Shown: positions 1 through 7,233 of the stretch, one piece after another
Layout: each line of letters begins with the position of its first letter
How positions within the stretch are numbered: position 1 is the first letter of the stretch
Source of the DNA: Streptomonospora sp. PA3
Lineage (GTDB): Bacteria; Actinomycetota; Actinomycetes; Streptosporangiales; Streptosporangiaceae
Length of the DNA stretch: 64,000 nucleotides
NCBI RefSeq assembly: GCF_009728995.1
Contig: NZ_VTZW01000019.1
Location: 473,983 to 537,982, forward strand
Direction of reading: 5' to 3'
The notes under the pieces: generated by a model
The model's input: only the letters and a program-made list of their open reading frames with translations
Database searches by the model: none
What the model was told of the DNA's origin: nothing
Made by a program: the position numbers and the translations under genes

Positions 1-59
1 GCGGCCAGCAGGCAGACGGTCGCGACGGTGGTCCAGCGCGAGAGAGGTGAGGCGTGCAT
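1..59 (-). CDS. Secreted or lipid-anchored protein, 5' end only
   Basis: An ATG on the minus strand opens a reading frame that leaves the window after 19 codons. The visible residues begin MHASPLSRW and run into TVATVCLLAA, which is the basic n-region and hydrophobic core of a signal peptide. The upstream sequence has only a weak purine-rich stretch as a ribosome site. Nothing of the mature protein is visible, so no function can be given. It lies just outside the repeat cluster and tRNA fragment at 162-361 and may belong to whatever element ends there. Confidence 0.4.
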   Translation of the reverse strand, partial: MHASPLSRWTTVATVCLLA

Positions 60-161
60 GGCGGGTCACTCACTCATTTCCCAGGTGGAAGGGGAACGGT
101 GAGGGAGCCGTCCGCGGCCGCGCTACAGCGCGTGATGAGGACTCGAAACGCCGGATTCCGC

Positions 162-255
162 GTGGGAGACAGCGCTACCGGCCCGGCGCGGTGGGAGACG
201 AGTGGGAGATCAGAATCTCTCCCAACGGCTCCCAACGGCCGCGAACGGCTCCCAA
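162..255. repeat. Cluster of six TGGGAG-type short repeats
   Basis: GTGGGAGAC occurs at 162-170 and 191-199 and GTGGGAGAT at 202-210. The reverse-oriented form CTCCCAA occurs around 219-225, 229-235 and 249-255. Six copies in 94 bp, three in each orientation, stop about 60 bp before a tRNA 3' end. Arm-type binding sites for tyrosine integrases or excisionases next to attachment sites look like this. That role is an inference; no integrase gene is in the window. Confidence 0.5.
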
Positions 256-311
256 GAGACCCACCTGACCTGCCCGGACACCGGAACGGGCTGATCACAA
301 GAACGGCCTGA

Positions 312-361
312 CTACCTTGACACGGTAGAGGTCACAGGTTCGAATCCTGTATCGCCCACCA
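312..361 (+). other. tRNA-Val(GAC) 3' fragment, candidate att site
   Basis: The 50 bases fold as the 3' part of a tRNA. The anticodon arm is CTACC/GGTAG with loop TTGACAC (anticodon GAC, valine). The T arm is ACAGG/CCTGT with loop TTCGAAT. They are followed by the 3' acceptor strand ATCGCCC, discriminator A and encoded CCA at 359-361. The matching 5' acceptor GGGCGAT and a D arm are missing upstream; only GGGCTGAT at 288-295 loosely resembles the former. Integration into tRNA 3' ends leaves exactly such a fragment at one element boundary. A wholly degenerate tRNA gene is the alternative. Confidence 0.7.
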
Positions 362-544
362 GCAAAATCGCAGGTCAGAGACCGTTCATCGGTCTTGTTC
401 AGTTATCGCGGGCTTCGGCGATGGAGCCGATCTGGAGACGATCTTGCTCCGGCACCATCACGAAGCCCGTTTGTCGTCGGGTACCACCTTCGCTTTTCCC
501 TTCGAATCACATCCACGTGCGTTGATAGCAGAGGAGCTGCGGGC

Positions 545-715
545 GGCCGAGCGGGTGTCACGCTGGCAAAGGTCGCCGATGCCACCGCCCTGCGAAAAGC
601 TGCGGCGGGGCTGCCGCCCGGACGCCGAGTGGGGACCGTCGTTCACACCGCCGGGGTGGACCGGTCGTGCCCGCTCATGGGCATCGGCCTGCCGCACTTA
701 GAGGACGCGATGGCG
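545..715 (+). pseudogene. Possible short-chain dehydrogenase/ketoreductase remnant
   Basis: In one plus-strand frame the residues VTLAKVADATALRKAAAGL (557 onward) and then GTVVHTAGV resemble the stretch of SDR or polyketide ketoreductase domains leading to the HNAG-like motif. The frame has no convincing start or ribosome site, and it loses similarity after about 50 residues. The rest of 362-883 shows no gene on either strand. This is a weak call from motif impression only. Confidence 0.25.
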
Positions 716-883
716 CGACCACACCCAGCGGCTGTGGGACTCACCGAGGCGATGCGGGGGCTCTGGTGCAGTGCCCGGCGCCAGGAGACCAGGTGCAGGA
801 GGCTGGACGTCGGTTACAGCCGGACGAAAGACGTGAGGCCGGGGCGGAAGGCCGGGACTCGGCGATCGCGCCGGGGTCCGGGC

Positions 884-1774
884 TCAGGCCAGAGCGCACG
901 GCGCCGGGTAGGCGGCAACGATCCAAGCGGCCCACCCGAGCAGGAAGACCCCGCCCGCTGCCGCCGCCGCGCTCACCACCGCTGTTCTGCGACCGGCCGC
1001 GGGCGGCGACACCGGGCGGTCGGTCTCCAGCTGCGCCACACGCAGATCCAGCAGGTCGCCCGCACCCATCGCCGCCACGGTGGCTCCGGCGGCGAACCGC
1101 GGCCCCTCGGACACCTTCAGCAGCGCTCCCGCGAGCGGACGCGTGCCGCAGACGGCTGCTGCGCCCCGGTCGGCGGCGAGTTCGCGTGCAGCGGTGAAGC
1201 GGTGCCGCAGATGCCGCAGGTAGGGCAGGAAGAACAGGAACGCCGGCAGCGCGCGGGCCAGCAGGGTCTTCAACGGGTCTCGGTTGCGCACGTGCTCGCG
1301 CTCGTGGCACAGCACGGCCGTCAGCTCCGCATCGTCCAGCCGCAGCAGGCCGGTGCTCACCAGCACGCGGGGGGCCGCGAATCCGTAGGTGAGGGCGTAG
1401 GGCGCCGCGGCGCCGATGAGGGTGACGCGCCCCTCCAACCCGCATAGCCGCGCCATGCCGCCGAGACGGGCGCCGACCGGCAGCCGGTTCCCCCGGATGC
1501 GGCGGTTCAGCAGGGCCGACCGCCACAGGGACCGGGCGAGGACTACCCCGCCGCGCACCAGCCCCGCGTTCCAGATCAGGACGAACACGAGGCCGGGCAG
1601 CAGGGGCGGCGCGCCCGACCACAGGGCGGAGGCTCCGGCCTCGGCCAGGCGGGCGGCGATCGCCGCACCCGCGCAGCAGGCGGCCAGCATCACCAGGAAC
1701 CGGGCGCCGAAGACGACCCCCACCAGCGACCAGAGGCTCCGCTCGGCCCCCCGGCCTGACCGCGCCGGCGTCAC
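884..1774 (-). CDS. M56-family membrane metallopeptidase (BlaR1-like sensor), copy 1
   Basis: 296 residues beginning at a GTG that overlaps the stop of the BlaI-type gene by four bases (GTGA), so the pair is translationally coupled. The N-terminal half has hydrophobic segments (VFGARFLVMLAACCAG; LLPGLVFVLIWNAGLV). The zinc-protease motif HEREH lies near residue 160, followed by further M56 features such as RELAADRGA near residue 200. A final membrane segment lies near the C-terminus. M56 proteins sense a signal outside the cell and inactivate their partner BlaI repressor by cleavage. No penicillin-binding sensor domain is present, so the stimulus is not obviously a beta-lactam. The neighbouring multicopper oxidase suggests metal or redox stress (inference). 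Confidence 0.85.
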   Translation of the reverse strand: MTPARSGRGAERSLWSLVGVVFGARFLVMLAACCAGAAIAARLAEAGASALWSGAPPLLPGLVFVLIWNAGLVRGGVVLARSLWRSALLNRRIRGNRLPVGARLGGMARLCGLEGRVTLIGAAAPYALTYGFAAPRVLVSTGLLRLDDAELTAVLCHEREHVRNRDPLKTLLARALPAFLFFLPYLRHLRHRFTAARELAADRGAAAVCGTRPLAGALLKVSEGPRFAAGATVAAMGAGDLLDLRVAQLETDRPVSPPAAGRRTAVVSAAAAAGGVFLLGWAAWIVAAYPAPCALA

Positions 1775-2112
1775 GACTCCGCCAGGCGCCGCAGCCGTTC
1801 TCGCAGATCGGGGCGGTCGGCGGCGCGTTCGAGGAAGTGGCTGACCGCGGAGTCGCCGTAGGTGCGCAGCACATCCTCGACGGCCAAAGCGGCCTCGTCG
1901 GGAACGGCCGGTGTGTAGCGGTGTCCGCGACCGGCCTCCGAGCGGGTCAGCGCGCCCTTGTCGACCAGCCGGCTCAGCACGGTCAGGACCGTGGTGTAGG
2001 CGGCCGGGTCCTTTCGGCCCTCGTTGAGGGCGTCGAGCACCTCGCGCACCGTCATGGGCCCGGAAGCCGCCCACAGCACGCCCATCACCTCGGTTTCAAG
2101 CCTGCCGAGCAT
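1771..2112 (-). CDS. BlaI/MecI/CopY-family transcriptional repressor, copy 1
   Basis: 113 residues, starting MLGRLETEVMGVLW. This start is chosen because GGAGGTGA sits five bases upstream; a longer frame from 2127 would bury that site. The fold is the usual winged helix (TVREVLDALN, AYTTVLTVLSRLVDKG) with a short C-terminal dimerisation part. Family members bind TACTAC/GTAGTA-type dyads, and one such dyad lies at 2917-2934 in the promoter of the next gene. The coupled M56 peptidase downstream is the expected anti-repressor. Confidence 0.88.
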   Translation of the reverse strand: MLGRLETEVMGVLWAASGPMTVREVLDALNEGRKDPAAYTTVLTVLSRLVDKGALTRSEAGRGHRYTPAVPDEAALAVEDVLRTYGDSAVSHFLERAADRPDLRERLRRLAES

Positions 2113-2204
2113 GGTCACCTCCGTCACCGGTCCGCTTCAACCGTACGACGCGGGTCCACCGCATTCGGCCGCGCACCGGCGCTCCGCAGCTTCGGCGGTG
2201 CCGC

Positions 2205-2855
2205 TCACTCGGGCTTGCGCGCGACCAGGCGTTCCACGGCACCGGCCTTGAAACGCTCACTCTCCTCGATGACCAGCCCCTGGCTGCGCACCACCGGAAG
2301 CGGCCGGCGCATCATCTGCTCGCCGTTGCCCGGCTCGACGACGTTGATCAGCCACTGCAGCACGAGCAGGCCCCAGCGCACCGGCGCGGAGGTCGGGCGG
2401 ACGTGGTCGAGCAGGAGCATCCGGCCACCCGGGCGCAGCACCCGGCGCATCTCGGCGACGGTGGCGTCGAGATCGGGTACCGAGCACAACGACAGGGTGC
2501 TCACCAACGTGTCGAACTCGGCGTCGGCGAAGGGCAGCCGCTGGGCGTCGGCCTCGCGGAGGTCGGCGTCGTGGCCGCCCTCGCGGGCGCGCTTGCGGGC
2601 GATCTCCAGCATGCGCGGGCTCAGGTCGATACCGACCAGTTCCACGTCCTCGGGATACAGCGGCAGGTTGCGGCCGGTGCCGATCGCCACCTCCAGGGTG
2701 CGTCCACGCGCCTTGGAGCACACCCAGGTGCGGCCGTCGCCGAAGACGCGGCGCTCGATACGCCCCATCGCCTTGTCGTACTTGGGGGCCTGCCGGTCCC
2801 AGTGGCGCCGAATCTGCTCAAGCGATGCGGTTTCGCCGGGTTTCGCCGCTGCCAT
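2205..2855 (-). CDS. Class I SAM-dependent methyltransferase
   Basis: 216 residues with a Rossmann methyltransferase domain: motif I LEVAIGTGRNL at about 55-65, the acidic strand VELVGIDLSPRML, then DADLREADAQRLPF, and motif IV LVSTLSLCSVPDL. It resembles UbiE and phospholipid-type methyltransferases, but the substrate cannot be read from sequence. The gene lies upstream of the BlaI/M56 pair in the same orientation, with a BlaI-type dyad in its promoter. It is probably part of the same regulon. Confidence 0.85.
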   Translation of the reverse strand: MAAAKPGETASLEQIRRHWDRQAPKYDKAMGRIERRVFGDGRTWVCSKARGRTLEVAIGTGRNLPLYPEDVELVGIDLSPRMLEIARKRAREGGHDADLREADAQRLPFADAEFDTLVSTLSLCSVPDLDATVAEMRRVLRPGGRMLLLDHVRPTSAPVRWGLLVLQWLINVVEPGNGEQMMRRPLPVVRSQGLVIEESERFKAGAVERLVARKPE

Positions 2856-2896
2856 GTTGGACTCCCTCCTCGGGCGGGGCGGTTCACCGCCCTCGC

Positions 2897-2934
2897 TACT
2901 ACAAACACATAGTTGATACTACGCATCCGTAGTA
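2897..2934. promoter_or_regulatory. BlaI/CopY-type operator dyad
   Basis: A 7-bp inverted repeat TACTACG-CATC-CGTAGTA (2917-2934) is preceded by another TACTACA half-site (2897-2903) and by TAGTTGAT (2910-2917). It sits 40-80 bp upstream of the methyltransferase start. BlaI and CopY proteins recognise TACnnnnGTA-cored dyads, so this is the likely site of the BlaI encoded at 1771-2112 (inference). The rest of 2856-3330 holds only divergent promoter DNA. Confidence 0.6.
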
Positions 2935-3180
2935 GACAAGCAAGCATCGCGAAGGCCCAGACAAGCCCAAGGGGAGGACGGCAGACGGCTCACGCGCCGG
3001 GGGCGCAAGCGCCTCCCGCGTCGCCGGTCGCCGGAACGGCGGATCGATAGGGCACAACACTTCCGAATCCCGCCATCATGGGCGGCGAAGCACCGAGGTC
3101 GCCTCGGCGTCCGTCGCCGGTACTCGCACTCGGCTTCGGCGGGCCAAGCGATCGGCGCACGTGGACACCTTCACAACGAC

Positions 3181-3200
3181 ATACCGTAGTGTCTTAGTTG
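3181..3200. promoter_or_regulatory. Upstream element of the multicopper oxidase
   Basis: CCGTAGT at 3184-3190 repeats the right half of the dyad at 2917-2934. CTTAGTTG at 3193-3200 recurs in reverse orientation (CAACTAAG, 6367-6374) between the two His-rich protein genes. It lies about 130 bp before the oxidase start. A shared regulator, probably the BlaI protein, is inferred. Confidence 0.4.
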
Positions 3201-3330
3201 ATTGTCTTGCATCGCGCCCCCGGAATCCTGCCTCCGCATGGTGGAGTCCCGCCGTTGCCGAACCCGTGACGGCGACCGCTTCCAGCCGAGCAAGGCGCAC
3301 CCATCACAGCTCCACGAGAGGAGGGCGACC

Positions 3331-4941
3331 ATGGCGCGTCCGAACATCACCCGCCGGGACCTGCTGCTGGGCGCGGTCGGCGCGGCCGGGGCGACGGCCA
3401 CGGCTGGAGGGTTGATGGCATTGCGCGGCGCGGACCGACCCGAGGGGCCGCCGCGCATCGAGGCCGCATCGGAGGAAGTGCGTCGCGCCGAGGACCTGCG
3501 CAGGCGCAAGGGCACCGGGCGGACGGTGCGGACTCGGCTGGTGGCCCGCCGCGAGGAGATCGACCTGGGCGGCGCCACCGCGCGCACCTGGACCTACGAC
3601 CGCTCCGCGGAAGGAATCCGGTGCACGGCCGGAGACGAGCTGTCGGTGGAGGTCCGCAACGAGCTCGACGAACCCCACAGCGTCCACTGGCACGGGTTGC
3701 GGCTGCGCAACGACATGGACGGGGTCCCCAACCTCACCCAGCCGCTGATCGAGCCCGGCGGCCGCAAGACCTACACCTTCATCGCGCCCGACTCCGGCAC
3801 CTACTGGTTCCACTCCCACCACGGGGTGCAGCGCGAACGGGGCCTGTTCGCCCCGCTGGTCATCGACGACCCCCGCGACCCGGGCGATCACGACGTGGAG
3901 TTCACGGTCGTGCTCGACGACTGGACCGACGGCGTCGGGGCCGCGCCCGACGACATCCTCGCCGCGCTGAAACGCGGCGGCATGGGCGAGAAGTACACCG
4001 TGGAGCCCGAGGAGGGGGTCGTGCCGTCGCCGCCGGCGGCCTGGTCCTACGACGTGCCCGCCAAGCTCGACCGCGCCGAGGTGCCCGAGCGCCTCGCCGA
4101 CGAGGTCAAATACCCGTTCTACCTGCTCAACCGGCGGCTGCCCACCGCTCCGCACACCTTCACCGCCAAACCCGGTCAGCGCGCGAGAATCCGGCTGATC
4201 AGCGCCGGCGGCGCCACCGTCTTCCGCGTCGCACTCGGCGGCCACCGGCTCACCGTGACCCACAGCGACGGATTCCCCGTCGAACCGGTCACCGTCGACA
4301 CCGTCCAGGTCGGCTCCGGCGAACGGATCGACCTGCGCGTCACCTTGGGCGACGGCGCGTTCCCCCTCGTGGGGGTCGCCGAGGGCAAGAGCGCCCAGGC
4401 GGTGGGCGTGGTCCGCACCGCCGGCGGGGAGGCGCCGCAGGCCGACGTCCAGCCCCGGGAACTCGCCGGCCGACTTCTCAAGCTCAGCGATCTGCGGGCG
4501 ACGGAGCCGGTGCGGCTGGAGGCCGGCGAACCCGACGTGCGCCACACCCTCTATCTCACGGGGAGCATGCGGGACTACGCCTGGCGGCTCAATGCCGAGA
4601 CCTACAACGCCGAGGAGCCCTTTCAGGGCATCACCCCGCTGGCTGTGCACCAGGGGCAGCGGGTGCGGCTCGACCTGGCCAACCAGACCCCGATGTACCA
4701 CCCCATGCACCTGCACGGGCACACCTTCCAGCTGCGCGCCGACGACACCATCGGGGCCGGGGCCGGACCGCCGCTGCGCCACGGCGCGCGCAAGGACACG
4801 GTGCTCGTCGGCCCCGGCCAGCGGGTCAGCGTCGACTTCACCGCAGACAACCCCGGCCAGTGGCTCACCCACTGCCACAACGCCTACCACCTGGCCGGCG
4901 GCATGGCCACGATCCTGTCTTACCTGCGGCCGCGGCGGTAG
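3331..4941 (+). CDS. Tat-exported multicopper oxidase
   Basis: 536 residues from an ATG preceded by GAGAGGAGGGCGACC. The N-terminus TRRDLLLGAVGAAG is a twin-arginine signal. All four copper-binding blocks are present: HWHGLRLRNDMDG near residue 120, YWFHSHHG near 155, HPMHLHGH starting at about 457, and HCHNAYHLAGGM at about 514. This is the three-cupredoxin CueO/CopA/MmcO group, which oxidises Cu(I) or organic substrates outside the membrane. The methionine typical of many type-1 sites is supplied by GGM at the end. Neighbouring BlaI/M56 genes and dyads suggest stress-induced copper detoxification. Confidence 0.93.
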   Translation: MARPNITRRDLLLGAVGAAGATATAGGLMALRGADRPEGPPRIEAASEEVRRAEDLRRRKGTGRTVRTRLVARREEIDLGGATARTWTYDRSAEGIRCTAGDELSVEVRNELDEPHSVHWHGLRLRNDMDGVPNLTQPLIEPGGRKTYTFIAPDSGTYWFHSHHGVQRERGLFAPLVIDDPRDPGDHDVEFTVVLDDWTDGVGAAPDDILAALKRGGMGEKYTVEPEEGVVPSPPAAWSYDVPAKLDRAEVPERLADEVKYPFYLLNRRLPTAPHTFTAKPGQRARIRLISAGGATVFRVALGGHRLTVTHSDGFPVEPVTVDTVQVGSGERIDLRVTLGDGAFPLVGVAEGKSAQAVGVVRTAGGEAPQADVQPRELAGRLLKLSDLRATEPVRLEAGEPDVRHTLYLTGSMRDYAWRLNAETYNAEEPFQGITPLAVHQGQRVRLDLANQTPMYHPMHLHGHTFQLRADDTIGAGAGPPLRHGARKDTVLVGPGQRVSVDFTADNPGQWLTHCHNAYHLAGGMATILSYLRPRR

Positions 4942-4977
4942 CGGACCGGTCGCGGTTGAGGGAGAGGGCCGCTTCCG

Positions 4978-5127
4978 TCACTCCGCAATGGCTGCGGGCG
5001 GCCCCTCGGTCTTGTCGCGGGTCTCGGCCAGCTCGGCGAAGACGACGAGACCCCCTACGTCGTCGGGGAGCCCGGCCCGGGCGAGCAGGCGCCGGGGCTC
5101 ACAATGCACGGGCCAAGAGATATCGCT
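4978..5127 (-). pseudogene. C-terminal remnant of an unidentified protein
   Basis: A minus-strand frame of 49 codons ending in TGA has convincing protein-like composition: SDISWPVHCEPRRLLARAG, then LPDDVGGLVVFAELAETRD. A stop codon two codons upstream and the absence of a start or ribosome site show that the N-terminal part is lost. The family was not recognised. It overlaps no other gene and is one of three fragments between the oxidase and 5576. Confidence 0.35.
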
Positions 5128-5144
5128 GCCGGACTACCGCGGGC

Positions 5145-5279
5145 ATGCTCGTCTCGCCCGAAGGCGGGATCCGCTGGCGCGCCGACTACGGCGGCGAGCC
5201 CGAGTATGTGATGTACCTGCCCGACGACCGGCTGCCGGCCGACCTGCGCGCCGGCCTTGAGACGGGGTCCGACGCGTGA
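5145..5279 (+). pseudogene. Small ORF or C-terminal remnant upstream of the glutaredoxin fragment
   Basis: 44 codons beginning MLVSPEGGIRWRADY and ending GLETGSDA. The coding character is good, and the stop is coupled by GTGA to the next fragment, which implies that the two were once an operon. There is no clear ribosome site at its ATG, so it is more likely the tail of a longer lost gene than a complete small protein. The family was not recognised. Confidence 0.35.
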
Positions 5280-5461
5280 CCTTCGCGATCACCCTGCTCG
5301 CCCAGGCCGACTGCGACTACTGCGAGCACGCCAAACGGGTCCTGGACAGCAGCGGAACCGACATCGCCGGTGCCCTGCCCGCTCGCTTCGGATTCGGGCA
5401 AGGCACCGGCGCTTGCTATGGCTCGGACCGCTTCGAAGGCGCCCGCGGACAGCCGAGGTGA
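5276..5461 (+). pseudogene. Truncated glutaredoxin/thioredoxin-like gene
   Basis: The frame opens with GTG and reads VTFAITLLAQADCDYCEHA then KRVLD. This is the first strand, the CxxC redox motif (C13-D-Y-C16) and the first helix of a glutaredoxin-family protein. After about residue 24 the sequence becomes low-complexity Gly/Arg text unlike the family, and the frame stops at 61 codons where the fold needs about 80. The gene has been broken by a deletion or rearrangement. Confidence 0.5.
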
Positions 5462-5575
5462 CCCGTATCACCTGCGCCGTCCGTGTGCGACCGGCTTCGC
5501 GCGAACGACAGTCTGCAGCCTTTTCGGGTTCCGGGGAGACCACCGCCGGTTCCGGTTCCCGGCCGCGCCGCCGGC

Positions 5576-6319
5576 CTACTCGCCTGGTTTGAAGTCGTAT
5601 TCGGCCGGGACCTCCACGTCGGCGTCCTCGGGGCCGTAGACCAGCGCGATCTGGCGGTGCTCGGTGAGCTCGATCCGGGACGGATCACCCTTGTGGAGCT
5701 CCCCGTCGACGTAGGCGCGCAGGGAGTTCTCGCCGTCGGCCTCCAGTCCGCCAAGGGCGTCCTCGTCGAGGCGGACGTCCCATTGGGCGAACACCTGGCC
5801 CAGGGTGTAGCGCTTGTCGGCGGTGGGCGCCTCGACGTGCAAAACGCCTCGTTCGTCATGGGTGTGCAGCTCCGACATCGCGTTGCCCTCGGGGTGGATG
5901 CCGAGGTTGGCGGGCACCACTACGGCTTCGCCGTCGACGATGACGTCGAGGTGGGCGTGGAAATGCCTGGCCGTACCCTCCATCGGCTCCACCCGCAGGC
6001 CGGCGTCCTTCGCCAGTGCCACCGGGTCGGCGGGCAGCGGCCAGGGCGGCATCGCGGTGCCGTCGCCCGACATCGCCGCAGGCAGCGCGGCCTGTGGCTC
6101 CGGCTGGGCCGCCAGCCGGGTCAGCCCCCAGCCGGCGGCGCCGACCAGAACGATGGCGACCACGGCCATCGCGCCCATGAGCAGGGTCCGGCTACGGCGT
6201 TCGCGGCGCGCCTGCTGCCTGCGCATGGCGGCCACCTTCTGGGCGGTGCCCCTCTTGTTCCGTGACCGATCCGAGGTCCCGCCCTCGGACGCGGTGCTGT
6301 TGGGCCGACGCGATGTCAC
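5576..6319 (-). CDS. Membrane-anchored His-rich protein, conserved hypothetical
   Basis: 247 residues from a GTG with GGAGG nine bases upstream. A basic cytoplasmic tail of about 45 residues is followed by one membrane segment (LLMGAMAVVAIVLVGAAGWG, about 46-66) and an extracellular domain. That domain carries HFHAHLDVIVDGE and ELHTHDERGVLHVEA, clusters of His suited to metal binding. It is divergent from the lipoprotein gene at 6454, which shares the HAHLxVDGE phrase. Together with the oxidase nearby this suggests a metal-handling role; the biochemical function is unknown. Confidence 0.75.
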   Translation of the reverse strand: MTSRRPNSTASEGGTSDRSRNKRGTAQKVAAMRRQQARRERRSRTLLMGAMAVVAIVLVGAAGWGLTRLAAQPEPQAALPAAMSGDGTAMPPWPLPADPVALAKDAGLRVEPMEGTARHFHAHLDVIVDGEAVVVPANLGIHPEGNAMSELHTHDERGVLHVEAPTADKRYTLGQVFAQWDVRLDEDALGGLEADGENSLRAYVDGELHKGDPSRIELTEHRQIALVYGPEDADVEVPAEYDFKPGE

Positions 6320-6349
6320 GATCCACTACCTCCACGGGTGTAAGCTCGG

Positions 6350-6380
6350 CACCCACTATACCGATACAACTAAGTCACAT
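6350..6380. promoter_or_regulatory. Divergent promoter region with the shared CAACTAAG element
   Basis: An AT-richer patch in the 134-bp gap between two divergent metal-related genes contains ACTATACCGATACAACTAAG. CAACTAAG (6367-6374) is the exact reverse complement of 3193-3200 in the multicopper-oxidase promoter. Co-regulation is inferred. Confidence 0.4.
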
Positions 6381-6453
6381 AGGCGGACTTCGGTGCGGGC
6401 CACCGCCCGCCGCGGATGCGAGCCGCCCCCATCCCGATCGGAGACGTTCCCCG

Positions 6454-7233
6454 ATGTCCCTGCACATCCGGACCGCACTGACCGGTGCGGTACTCGCGTT
6501 GGCCGCCGCCGGTTGCGCCGGCGAAGCCGCAGAGCCCGGCACCGGTGGGTCCGGGCCGACCCCCGCCGCCTCTTCATCCGCGGCTCACCACGGCCACGGG
6601 CTGCGCGAAGCGACCGGCGGCGAACCTCCGGCGGTGGCCCTGGAGGCCACCAAGGACCCCTCAGCGGGCTGGAACGTGCACCTGGACGTCGAGCGGTACG
6701 CGTTCACGCCGGGCCGCGTGGGCGGGCGGCCGCGGCAGGGCGAAGGACACGCGCACCTGTACGTCGACGGCGAGAAGATCGCGCGCGTCTACGGCCCATG
6801 GCACCACGTGCCCGCATCCGCCGTCGGCCAAGGCGAGCACACACTGTCGGTGCGGCTCTCGGCCAACGACCACTCCACCTGGGCCGTCGGCGGCGAGCCG
6901 ATCAGCGACAGCACCGCGATCACCGGCGGCGGGCCCGCCGGGGACGCAGCGGCGGCCCCCGCTCCCGAAGCCGACACGACCCTGGAGATCACACTCGACG
7001 ACGGCGCGGTGTCCCCCGAGCCCGGCCGCGTCGAGGCCGCCCTCGGCGACCGGGTGCGCATCACCGTGCGCAGCGACACCACCGAGACCGTGCACCTGCA
7101 CGGCTACGACATCGAGCGGTCCGTCGCCCCAGGCCAACCCGCCGTCCTGGAGTTCACCGCCGAGACCAGCGGGCTGTTCGAGCTGGAAGCCCACGAGTCC
7201 GGCACCCTGCTCACCCAGATCGCCGTCCGATGA
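6454..7233 (+). CDS. Lipoprotein with His-rich domain and C-terminal cupredoxin-like domain
   Basis: 259 residues. The start is the ATG with GGAG upstream that gives a perfect lipoprotein signal (LALAAAGC, Cys21). After an HHGHG linker, residues about 60-150 contain HAHLYVDGEKIARVYGPWHH, a metal-binding-looking module. Residues about 175-259 resemble an EfeO/plastocyanin-like cupredoxin (GDRVRITVRSDTTETVHLHG; SGLFELEAHESGTLL). It is coupled by ATGA to the next membrane protein. The likely job is binding or delivering copper or a similar metal outside the membrane (inference). Confidence 0.8.
   Translation: MSLHIRTALTGAVLALAAAGCAGEAAEPGTGGSGPTPAASSSAAHHGHGLREATGGEPPAVALEATKDPSAGWNVHLDVERYAFTPGRVGGRPRQGEGHAHLYVDGEKIARVYGPWHHVPASAVGQGEHTLSVRLSANDHSTWAVGGEPISDSTAITGGGPAGDAAAAPAPEADTTLEITLDDGAVSPEPGRVEAALGDRVRITVRSDTTETVHLHGYDIERSVAPGQPAVLEFTAETSGLFELEAHESGTLLTQIAVR

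Noticed and set aside
288-361. Complete functional tRNA-Val starting at GGGCTGAT (288)
   Set aside because: The length would be right, but the 5' acceptor needs an extra bulged base and no D arm can be formed.
395-1447. Long plus-strand frame of 350 codons at the left end
   Set aside because: It runs antisense through the M56 gene and is an Arg/Gly/Pro-rich frame typical of antisense GC-rich DNA, with no ribosome site.
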